Shown here: positions 54,879-62,917 of the stretch, in pieces
Position numbering within the stretch: the first letter of the stretch is position 1
How the letters are laid out: each line of letters opens with the position of its first letter
From: JAPSGM01 sp963777045
GTDB taxonomy: Bacteria; Chloroflexota; Limnocylindria; QHBO01
DNA: 64,000 nt
Assembly (NCBI GenBank): GCA_963777045.1
Contig: CAVZPD010000015.1
Location: 1-64,000, forward strand
Reading direction: 5' to 3'
The notes under the pieces: model-generated
The model's input: the letters and a program-made list of their open reading frames with translations, nothing else
Databases searched by the model: none
What the model was told of the DNA's origin: nothing
Program-made: the position numbers and the translations under genes

Positions 54879-56023
54879 AGCAGCGAGTTGCGGTCGTGAC
54901 CGGCACCAGGGCCGATTTCGGCCTGTGGGGACCCGTCCTGCGCGAACTCGCGGACCGACCCCTTCGTTTCGAGCCGCAGCTGCTGGTAATGGCAATGCAC
55001 CTCGACGAACGCTTCGGGCGGACGGTCGGCGAGGTGCGTCGCTACGGGCTCCCGATCATGGCCGAGGTGGCCTGCACGCCGATGGAAGACACCTCCGCTG
55101 CGATGGGAGCGAGCCTTGGTGTGGCGCTGGAGGGTGCCTCGTCGGTTCTCGCCGCCGGCCATCCCGACTGGCTCCTGGTGCTCGGTGATCGGGGCGAGCA
55201 GCTTGCCGCCGCACTCGCCGCGCTGCACCAAGGCATCGCCATCGCGCACCTGCACGGGGGCGAGCGGACGGCCGGCGCCGTCGACGACACGCTGCGCGAC
55301 CTGATCTCGCGCACGGCGCACCTCCATCTCCCTGCCACCGTTACCGCCGGCCGCCGGCTGATCGAGTTGGGCGAGGAGGAGTGGAGGATCCGCGTGACGG
55401 GGGGTCCGGGAATCGACGCAATCAGGCTGCAGCACCCGGCGCCGCCCGATATCGGCCTGCGCTCGCGCTACGGCATTGGAGCCGATGAGCCCTACCTGCT
55501 CGCGATCGTCCATCCGGAGACCGCAGCGGGCGGCGCAACCCCCGCGGTCCTGACGGACGCCCTGATCGCCGGGCTGGCTGCGGCCGGCCTTCCCGTGATC
55601 GCGATCTGGCCGAATGCGGATGCCGGTGGCCGGGCGATCGCGGAGCGGCTGGCCACCGCACATGCGAGGCTGGCTGCGCTCGTGCCGTCGGTGCCGCACG
55701 ACGACTACCTCCGCCTGTTGGTGGGAGCCGCGGCGCTCGTGGGCAACTCCTCGAGTGGCATCATCGAAGCGCCCTTCCTCCGTGTCCCGGCCGTCAACGT
55801 TGGCGAACGCCAGGAAGGGCGCGAGCGAGGAGACAACGTGATCGATGTGCCGCCTTCCCCGGAAGGGATCGCCAAGGCCGTCGAGCGCGCCACGGCTCCC
55901 GAGTTCCGCGCGCGGCTGACCGGGCGCTCGCCGTACGGCGACGGTCACGCGGCGGCCAGGATCGTCAACGCCATCGAGGCGACGCAGATCGACCGGCGTC
56001 TGCTGCGCAAGAGATCGCCATGA
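54875..56023 (+). CDS. legG: hydrolysing UDP-sugar 2-epimerase (LegG/NeuC)
   Basis: This 382-residue enzyme removes UDP and epimerises C2. For LegG the substrate is UDP-2,4-diacetamido-2,4,6-trideoxy-glucose (UDP-diNAcBac), giving the manno sugar used by LegI. Motifs are VAVVTGTRADFGLWGPVLRE (the TRADFG start typical of NeuC/LegG), VLGDRGEQLAAALAA, AHLHGGERTAGAVDD and GNSSSGIIEAPFLRVPAVN. It is distinct from the non-hydrolysing epimerase at 28893. Overlaps the next gene by ATGA. Confidence 0.87.
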   Translation: MKQRVAVVTGTRADFGLWGPVLRELADRPLRFEPQLLVMAMHLDERFGRTVGEVRRYGLPIMAEVACTPMEDTSAAMGASLGVALEGASSVLAAGHPDWLLVLGDRGEQLAAALAALHQGIAIAHLHGGERTAGAVDDTLRDLISRTAHLHLPATVTAGRRLIELGEEEWRIRVTGGPGIDAIRLQHPAPPDIGLRSRYGIGADEPYLLAIVHPETAAGGATPAVLTDALIAGLAAAGLPVIAIWPNADAGGRAIAERLATAHARLAALVPSVPHDDYLRLLVGAAALVGNSSSGIIEAPFLRVPAVNVGERQEGRERGDNVIDVPPSPEGIAKAVERATAPEFRARLTGRSPYGDGHAAARIVNAIEATQIDRRLLRKRSP

Positions 56024-56655
56024 GCATCTACGTCATCGGGACCGGAGACCACGCCCGCGTCATCGCCGAGCTGCTGCAGGCAGCCGACCTGCCGGTCGCG
56101 GCGTTCGTGGAGCCCGACCTTGAACGCCGCGTGACCGACCGACTCCCGGCGCCGGTGCTGCGAGGGCTCGACCGGGGCGCTGCCTGGCTCGCCGGTGACG
56201 CAGAGTTCGTCGTCGCGGTTGGTGGCAACGAGCTCCGGCGACGCCTCTTCGCCACCTGCCTGGAGCTCGGACTCCGTCCGCGTGCCGTCGTCCATCCGAG
56301 CGCGACGCTGCTGGGAGGCGCCACCGTCGACCCCGGCGCGCAGGTCTGTGCCCGAGCACTGGTGGGGGTGGACGCGCGCATCGGTCCCGATGTCATCGTC
56401 AATACCATGGCCAGCCTCGACCACGACGTGGTGGTGGCGGGGCACGCCTTCGTGGCGCCCGGGGTACGCCTCGCCGGACGGGTGCACGTCGGCGAGGGCG
56501 CTCACCTCGGCATCGGGGCAATCGTGCGCGAGGGCACTAAGATTGGCGCCGGGGCGCTGGTCGCCGCCGGCGCTGTCGTGGTGGCCGACGTCGACCCAGG
56601 CGCCCGCGTGGCCGGCGTGCCGGCCCGGCCCATGGATCCGCACGTGGATGAGTGA
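56020..56655 (+). CDS. legH: NeuD/PglD/LegH-type sugar O/N-acetyltransferase
   Basis: This 211-residue protein has an N-terminal Rossmann-like sugar-binding part (IYVIGTGDHARVIAELLQAA) and a C-terminal hexapeptide beta-helix (HPSATLLGGATVDPGAQV, DHDVVVAGHAFVAPGVRL, VAAGAVVVADVDPGARVAGV). NeuD/PglD family proteins acetylate the 4-amino group of UDP-4-amino sugars (LegH, PglD) or sialic acid oxygen (NeuD). Position between legG and the LegC-like aminotransferase supports LegH. Overlaps the next gene by 8 bases. Confidence 0.83.
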   Translation: MSIYVIGTGDHARVIAELLQAADLPVAAFVEPDLERRVTDRLPAPVLRGLDRGAAWLAGDAEFVVAVGGNELRRRLFATCLELGLRPRAVVHPSATLLGGATVDPGAQVCARALVGVDARIGPDVIVNTMASLDHDVVVAGHAFVAPGVRLAGRVHVGEGAHLGIGAIVREGTKIGAGALVAAGAVVVADVDPGARVAGVPARPMDPHVDE

Positions 56656-57802
56656 ATCAGGCATGACGGCACCGAAATCGGACGTTCGCCGCGTCCCGCT
56701 CGCACAGCCAAACATCGGCCAGGACGAGGTCGAACTCGTCAATCGCGTCCTGCGTTCCGATACGCTGGCCATGGGCCCGTACATCGAAGCATTCGAGCAG
56801 GAGCTCGCCGGCCTCGCCGGACGGCGCTACGGTATCGCCTGCAGCAGCGGCACGGCTGGGTTGCACATGGCGATCAGCGCGCTGGGCATCGGCCCGGGGG
56901 ATGAGGTGATCACCACCCCCTTCAGCTTCGTGGCCAGCGCGAACTGCATCCTCTATGAGGGCGCGGTGCCGCGATTCGTGGACATCGAGGAGGCCACTTT
57001 CGGCATCGATCCGGACCTTGCCGACGCCGCAATCGGCCCTGCGACCCGCGGCATTCTGCCGGTGCAGGTCTTCGGGCAGCCCTGTCGCATCGATGAGCTG
57101 GCGGAGGTGGCCAGCGGGCGCGGGCTGCACCTGGTCGAAGACGCCTGTGAGGCCCTCGGATCCACGCTGAACGGTCGACCGATGGGCAGCTACGGGGCGG
57201 CCTCGACCTTCGCGTTCTACCCGAACAAGCAGATCACCACCGGCGAGGGTGGCATGGTGCTGACCGACGAGCCGGAGCTGGCGGCCGTCCTGCGAAGCCT
57301 CCGTAACCAGGGCCGCGACGAGGACGGAACCTGGTTGCGCCATGTTCGCCTCGGCTACAACTACCGACTCGATGAGCTCTCCGCGGCGCTAGGCCTCGCC
57401 CAGCTGCACCGGCTTCCGGAGCTGCGGCGCGGCCGTCAGCATGCCGTCGAGGCCTATGGCCAGGCGCTAGCAGGCCTCGGGTGGCTCACGCTGCCCAGCG
57501 AACGGCCGGAGGCGTCGGTCGACTGGTTCGTCTACGTCGTGCGGGTCGGTGGAGGGTATGACCGCGATCGGATGATCGAACAGCTCTCGGCCCGCGGCGT
57601 TCCGGCGCGACCCTATTTCGCGCCCATCCACCTGCAGCCCTTCTACCGCGAGCGGTTCGGATTCGCGCCCGGCGACTTCCCGATCACGGAACGCGTGGCG
57701 TCCGAGACACTCGCGCTTCCCTTCTCGTCCCGCCTCTCCGACGAGGACGTGGACCGCGTCGCCGAGGCGCTACGCGCTGCGGCCAGCGAGCAGGACCGAT
57801 GA
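56648..57802 (+). CDS. legC: DegT/DnrJ sugar aminotransferase (LegC-like)
   Basis: This 384-residue PLP aminotransferase contains RVPLAQPNIGQDEVELVNRV, YGIACSSGTAGLHMAISAL, PFSFVASANCILYEGAVPRF, VEDACEALGS and the Schiff-base lysine in YPNKQITTGEGGM. LegC aminates C4 of the UDP-4-keto-6-deoxy-HexNAc produced by LegB. It differs from the WbpE-like protein at 29990, so each glycan pathway has its own aminotransferase. The ATG at 56648 is used; another in-frame ATG lies at 56663. Overlaps legB by ATGA. Confidence 0.86.
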   Translation: MSESGMTAPKSDVRRVPLAQPNIGQDEVELVNRVLRSDTLAMGPYIEAFEQELAGLAGRRYGIACSSGTAGLHMAISALGIGPGDEVITTPFSFVASANCILYEGAVPRFVDIEEATFGIDPDLADAAIGPATRGILPVQVFGQPCRIDELAEVASGRGLHLVEDACEALGSTLNGRPMGSYGAASTFAFYPNKQITTGEGGMVLTDEPELAAVLRSLRNQGRDEDGTWLRHVRLGYNYRLDELSAALGLAQLHRLPELRRGRQHAVEAYGQALAGLGWLTLPSERPEASVDWFVYVVRVGGGYDRDRMIEQLSARGVPARPYFAPIHLQPFYRERFGFAPGDFPITERVASETLALPFSSRLSDEDVDRVAEALRAAASEQDR

Positions 57803-58827
57803 ACCAGTCGACGGATGCCGCCTACTTCCGCGGGCGGACCGTCCTCGTGACCGGCGGTACGGGCTCCATCGGGAGCGAGATCGTGCGCCGCATCATCGCC
57901 GAGCAGCCACGGGCTCTTCGGGTGCTGTCGCGCGACGACACCAAGCAGTTCGAGCTCGCCCAGGAGCTGCGCGAGATGCCGGCGCTGCGAATGCTGATCG
58001 GAGACGTGCGCAGCCGGGAGCGGATCGCGCGCGCGATGAGCGGCATCGAGGTGGTGGTGCACGCCGCGGCCATGAAGCACGTCCCGGCCTGCGAGTTCAA
58101 TCCCTTCGAGGCCACGGAGACGAACGTGCGCGGCACGCAGAACGTGGTCGAGGCGGCGATCGACGCCGGCGTGGAGCGCGTACTCACGGTCAGCACCGAC
58201 AAGGCGGTGGATCCGACGAACGTGATGGGCGCCACGAAGCTGCTCGCGGAGCGGCTCATGTCAAGCGCTGAGCTGTACAAGGGTCCCGCCGCCACGCGGT
58301 TCGCGTCGGTCCGCTTCGGCAACGTCATCGGCAGTCGCGGCTCGCTCGTCCCGCTGATCCTTCGACAGGTGGCACGAGGTGGCCCCGTCACCGTCACCGA
58401 CCCAGGGATGACGCGCTACCTGATGCCGCTCGGGCACGCGGTCGACCTGTGCCTCACGGCCGTCCGGCGGATGGAGGGGGGGGAGGTGTTCATCCTGAAG
58501 ATGCCGCGCGTGCGTATCGGCGACCTGGTGGAGGTGCTGGTCGACGCCTACGCCGGTCGCTTCGGCTTCCGTGCCGACGAGATCGGGGTCGAGACGATCG
58601 GCATCCGCGCGGGCGAGAAGTCCGACGAGGCGCTGATGACCGCCGACGAGGCGGAACGCGCCAGGGATGCAGGCGACATGTGGATCGTGCCGCGTGTCCG
58701 TGACACGGGAGCGATGCCGGCGGAGCAGTCGATCTCGCCGCCCCCGCTGCTCGACCGGAAGGCGATCAGGGAGCTGCTGGACTCCGCGGGATGGCTGGCC
58801 CCGGAGACGCTGCCGGGACCGGCGTGA
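57799..58827 (+). CDS. legB: UDP-GlcNAc 4,6-dehydratase (LegB/CapD-like)
   Basis: This 342-residue extended SDR dehydrates UDP-GlcNAc to the 4-keto-6-deoxy sugar. Motifs are RTVLVTGGTGSIGSEIVRRI (NAD), VVHAAAMKHVPACEFNPFEA, LTVSTDKAVDPTNVMGATK (the family DKA..P...GA.K signature, with Met where other SDRs have Tyr) and RFGNVIGSRGSLVP. It lacks the membrane half of the long FlaA1/WbpM type. The pathway context with LegG and LegI argues for LegB rather than PseB. Overlaps the synthase gene by GTGA. Confidence 0.86.
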   Translation: MNQSTDAAYFRGRTVLVTGGTGSIGSEIVRRIIAEQPRALRVLSRDDTKQFELAQELREMPALRMLIGDVRSRERIARAMSGIEVVVHAAAMKHVPACEFNPFEATETNVRGTQNVVEAAIDAGVERVLTVSTDKAVDPTNVMGATKLLAERLMSSAELYKGPAATRFASVRFGNVIGSRGSLVPLILRQVARGGPVTVTDPGMTRYLMPLGHAVDLCLTAVRRMEGGEVFILKMPRVRIGDLVEVLVDAYAGRFGFRADEIGVETIGIRAGEKSDEALMTADEAERARDAGDMWIVPRVRDTGAMPAEQSISPPPLLDRKAIRELLDSAGWLAPETLPGPA

Positions 58828-59891
58828 CCGGAGACGTCTTCGCCATCCTCGGCAGGGCAGTCGACGCCTCCCGGCCCCCCTACCTGGTGGCCGAAGCCGG
58901 CGTGAACCACAACGGGGATATGCGGTTGGCGCTCGAGCTGATCGAGGCGGCAGCCGCCGCAGGCGCCGACGCTGTGAAGTTCCAGACCTTCCGCGCCGCG
59001 TCGCTGGCCACTGCCGGCACCGCGCGGGCCGCCTACCAGCGCGCTTCGGGCGGAACCTCGCAGCTCGAGATGCTGCGGGAGCTGGAGCTGCCGGCCGACG
59101 GATGGTCTCGATTGGCCCGGCGTGCGGAGGAGCTGGGAATCGTCTTCTTCTCGACCCCATTTGACGGACCGAGCGTCGACATGCTGGCTGAGCTCGGCAT
59201 CCCGGTCTTCAAGGTCGGGAGCGGCGACCTCACCAATGCGCTGCTGCTGCGTGCCGTGGCAGCGCACGGCCTGCCGGTCATCCTCTCGACGGGAATGGGC
59301 ACGCTCGACGACGTCGACCGCGCAGTGCAGGAGCTCCGGGATGGCGGCGCCGGCAGCGTGGCGCTGCTGCACTGCGCGTCGCTGTACCCTGCGCCCGAGG
59401 CCGAGGTGAACCTGAGGGCCATCGGCACGCTTCGCGAGCGGTTCGGTGAGCCGATCGGCTTCTCGGATCACACCACCGGCCTGACCGCCCCCGTGGTGGC
59501 CACCGCCCTGGGCGCCCGCATCATCGAGAAGCACCTCACCCTCGACCAGGGCCTGCCGGGGCCCGATCACGCAGCTTCGCTGGAGCCCGCCGCCTTCGGC
59601 CGGCTCGTGGAAGGCGTGCGCACCGCCTGGACGACGCTCGGCGACGGGCGGAAGGAGCCGCGGCCGGGCGAACAGGAGATGATGCGCGCCGCCCGGCGCT
59701 CGCTCGTCACCGCCCGCGCCTTGAGCGCAGGACATCGGCTCGAAATGGCGGACCTGGACGCCAAACGACCGGGGACCGGCATCTCGCCGATGGACGTCGA
59801 AGGCGTGCTCGGGCGCCGCCTTGCCGTCGACGTGGAGGCTGACCACCTCCTCCAGCCGTCCGATCTCGATCCGACGACGGCCGCAACCTGA
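58824..59891 (+). CDS. legI: nonulosonic acid synthase (LegI/NeuB family)
   Basis: This 355-residue PEP-condensing synthase makes the nine-carbon acid from a six-carbon sugar. It contains PYLVAEAGVNHNGDMRLALEL, ADAVKFQTFRA, VFFSTPFDGPSVDMLAELG, KVGSGDLTNALLL, ILSTGMGTLDDVD, GFSDHTTG and IIEKHLTLDQGLPGPDHAASL, plus a C-terminal SAF (antifreeze-like) domain (LSAGHRLEMADLDAKRPGTG). GTG start at 58824. NeuB, LegI and PseI are close relatives; the neighbouring LegG/LegH/LegC/LegB types make legionaminic acid the likely product. Confidence 0.87.
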   Translation: MTGDVFAILGRAVDASRPPYLVAEAGVNHNGDMRLALELIEAAAAAGADAVKFQTFRAASLATAGTARAAYQRASGGTSQLEMLRELELPADGWSRLARRAEELGIVFFSTPFDGPSVDMLAELGIPVFKVGSGDLTNALLLRAVAAHGLPVILSTGMGTLDDVDRAVQELRDGGAGSVALLHCASLYPAPEAEVNLRAIGTLRERFGEPIGFSDHTTGLTAPVVATALGARIIEKHLTLDQGLPGPDHAASLEPAAFGRLVEGVRTAWTTLGDGRKEPRPGEQEMMRAARRSLVTARALSAGHRLEMADLDAKRPGTGISPMDVEGVLGRRLAVDVEADHLLQPSDLDPTTAAT

Positions 59892-59916
59892 GCATGGCGT
59901 CTGGGGCATCCCGCCC

Positions 59917-61303
59917 ATGCCTGATGCCGAGGCCCGGGTTGCGGCGCACCGGCTTGTCGACGACCTCACGGCCAGCACGTCCGGCGGGATCGACGACGAT
60001 CTCCGCGGGGCCGTGGAGCAGGTGCTCTTCACGAGCCTCAGGACGCCGCCCCGCGGACGCGTCCCTGGCGGCCTCCCGCGCCGCGCGCTGCGCGTCGGCC
60101 GGGCGGCGCTCGCAACCGTGCGCCCAGGCCCACGGCTGGAGAAGGCGGACCTGCTCGCCGTGCTGCTCACCGGCGTTCACGCACAGCTCGTCGCGCCGGT
60201 CGTCAACGAGCTCCGCAGCGCAGACCCGGCGCTGCGCATCGCGACGGTGGTCGCGGGGCGGGGACATGCCCACGCAGCCCTCCGTCGCCTGGCCGCGGTG
60301 GACGGTCAGGCGCGTCCCACGGCGCTCCTCCGGCCGTCTCTGCTGAGGTCCGGAGCTGGCGTCGGCCGCGTGCTCGCACGACACGAGCGCGACCTGGGCC
60401 GTGCCCGCATGGCGATGATGGGCAGCGTGCTCGCCGACGCCATCCCACGACTGCGCCTGAGCGCCGCGCAGCTGGACGCATCGATCGCGCGAGCGAGTCG
60501 CGCGCCATCGTCGTCTACGACGAGATCGACGCCTGGGGCCGGCTCCTGTGTGCGCTCGCACATCGGCGCGGCATCCGCGTCGTCGACCTGCCGCATGCCG
60601 AGGCGGCGGACGTGGAAGGCATCCGCGGGGCGGCCTACGACGCGATGGGCGTGTTCGGGGCGCGCGCCGCGTCCGTCCTGGCCGCAGCCGGTGTCTCTCC
60701 AGATCGCATCGCCATCGTCGGGGCCGCGCGCCTCGATTACCTGATGAGCGCTCCCAGCGTCCGCCCGACGATCCGCCGCGCATCGTGCTGGCGGGGCAGT
60801 ACCCCGGTCGTGGCATGACCGAGGACGTGCGGCGGGGCGTCCTTGCCGCGGCCGCCGCCGCCGCACGGACGCTGGGTGGCCGCGTGCAAGTGGTGCCCCA
60901 TCCGGTCGAGCCGGCGCGCGGCTGGGAGGAGGCGGTGGCATCGGTCGCGGGACGGGCAACGGTGGAGGTGGCGAACCAGCCGTTGCTGGAGGTGCTGCCT
61001 GGCGCGGGCCTGATGGTCACCGGCTGGTCGAACAGCGTGTTCGAGGCCGCCCTGGTTGGCGTGCCTTCCGTGACGGTCCACCTCATTCAGGGCTCCCGAC
61101 CGGTGTCGTTCGCCGCCGAAGGGCTGGCGACGGAGGTCAGATCGTCGCGGGAGGCGGCGCAGGTTGCCACATCGCTGGCTCGCGACCCCGGTCGTGGAGA
61201 AGCGGTACGCCGGGCGCGCGCGGCGCTCGGCGAGCACCTCGGCCCGCTGGACGGGCAGGCGGGGCGGCGATCCGCCGAGCTCGTCCTGCGTGTGCTCGGC
61301 TAG
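59917..61303 (+). CDS. GT-B-like protein of the legionaminic cluster (two frameshifts)
   Basis: This protein must be reconstructed from three frames. The first (from ATG 59917) is an N-terminal domain with VLLTGVHAQLVAPVVNELRS and a helical part. After a one-base loss near 60490 it continues IVVYDEIDAWGRLLCALAHR, VVDLPHAEAADVEGIRG and VGAARLDYL. After another loss near 60765 it ends with PPRIVLAGQYPGRGMTEDV and MVTGWSNSVFEAALVGVPSV. Length is about 461 residues. The G-x-S/R-RLDYL and GWSNSVFEAALVGVP elements resemble the GT-B fold of surface-sugar transferases; a nonulosonic-acid transferase is a reasonable but unproven role. Stop shared as CTAG with the flippase gene. Confidence 0.6.
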
Positions 61304-62801
61304 GTGTCATCCTCGCTCACGGCCGCCCCCGCGCGTCCGGCAGCCTCCGCCGCCGACGCTGCGTGCGTCAGCGCTCGCAGCCGGCGCTGCGGACCGACGA
61401 CGAGGGCAAAGGCGGTGAGCGCGATAACCACGCTGAGCAGCAGGTCAAGGCCGACACGCGGGAGTGATAGCTCGCTTCCCCGCCAGGCGGCCCAGAACGA
61501 GGAGCCGCCCACGATCAGGCCGATCAGGGCGAGGCGCGGCCAGTCGAGCGCAACGCCGTGCCAGCGTCGGGCCGCCACGTACGTCGCGGCAGCCATGAAT
61601 GTGAAGGCCAGCAGCGTGGCCCAGGCTGCGCCCGTGATACCCAGGGCGGGGATCAGCGCGAAGTTGGCACCCACGTTCACGAGCGCCGAGGTGCTCGTGA
61701 TGACCGGCAGCAGCGCCGTCCTGCGGGCGTAGAAGACGACGGTGACGACGGCGATGTAGAGCACGTGGGCGACGAAGGCTGCGCTCAGAATCGGGATCAG
61801 GCCGGCGGCGGGTGCGAAGTCGGGCCGAGCCACGATGGTGACGACCAGCTGGGCGTTGATCGCCAGGCCGCCGCCAGCGTTCCGAAGCCAGCCATCACCA
61901 TCGTCGTCATCTCGCGATGGATACCGAGGGCCTGAGGCGTCGATCCGTAGCGGTAGAAGAATGGGACCCAGGCAGAGTTGAACGACTGGGCGAGCAGGTC
62001 GATGGCATAGGCGAGCTGATAGCCGAGCGAGTACACGCCAATTGCCGCCCGCGCCTGCAGCGCGCTGACCGGCAGCAGGAAGCTGAGCAGCCATCGGTCC
62101 GAAACATTGAGCATCCAGCCCGAGATGGTGTGGGGGACCAGCGGCAGCCCGAAGCGCAGCGCCTCGGCGGCAAGCCGCCGGTCCATCGCCGGGCCCCCTG
62201 CGCGCGCGACCATCGCACCGGTTACCGCCACCACCAGGACGCCGCCGGCCAGCTGGCCGAACAGCGCGCCCACGACGCCGACGCGCAGGACCACCAGCAG
62301 CAGCAGCGTCGTGGCCGCGGTGACCAGGAACGCCCCGCCGGTGAACCCCAGGAAGCGGCCCGGCTGCTCGCGCGCCCGCAAGATCGTGGCGGGCAGGAAC
62401 TGGAACGTGGTGGTGAAGCTCAGGACGGCGGCGATCAGCCCGAAGGGCATGAACGCGAGCCCGGCGAACAGCATCGAGAAGAAGGCCCACGACAGGAGCG
62501 CCGCGACGGCCGACCCGGCGGCGGCAACGACGACAGTCAGCGTCGCGATCGTTCCGATGAGGCGATCCTGGCGCGCCGGATCGGAAGAGTCGAAGTGCAT
62601 GCGCATCAGCGCTCCGTCCAGGCCCATCCGCAGGATGTTGGCGAGCAGCTGGGCGACGGACGTCACCAGTGCAACGGCGCCGTAGTCCGCCGTCGACAGG
62701 ACCGACACGTAGATCGGGAGCAGCAGGAAGGCGCCGACTCGCGGTAGGACGAACCCGACCGAGTAGAGCAAGGATCCGCGCGCGAGGCTGCGGAGCGTCA
62801 C
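61300..62801 (-). CDS. polysaccharide flippase (Wzx/MATE-like, one frameshift)
   Basis: This is a membrane protein of about 500 residues with 12-14 helices of the RfbX/Wzx type that flips lipid-linked glycan across the membrane. It begins SLLYSVGFVLPRVGAFLLLPIYVSVLSTADYGA, and the conserved start LLxPIY...L...DYG is characteristic. After VMAGFGTLAA the frame changes once (about 61866-61877) and the protein continues INAQLVVTIVARPDF to RAGAAVSEDDT. It is convergent on the GT-like gene and divergent from the ligase gene. The frameshift may be a sequencing error. Confidence 0.82.
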
Positions 62802-62831
62802 CTTGGGGGACTGGCTGCGTGCACGGCGCCG

Positions 62832-62883
62832 ATTCTAGGGGCCGGCAGCCGGTCGGGAGCACGCCTGCGTCAGGCCCTATAGT
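62832..62883. promoter_or_regulatory. divergent promoter region, flippase and ligase genes
   Basis: The 116-base gap has a TAGAAT -10-like box reading leftward (62837-62832) for the flippase and TATAGT reading rightward (62878-62883) for the ligase-like gene. No good -35 boxes are seen, and they may share an operator. Confidence 0.35.
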
Positions 62884-62917
62884 GGCGAGGCTCGCAGCAG
62901 GGACCGGCACCCAGGGG

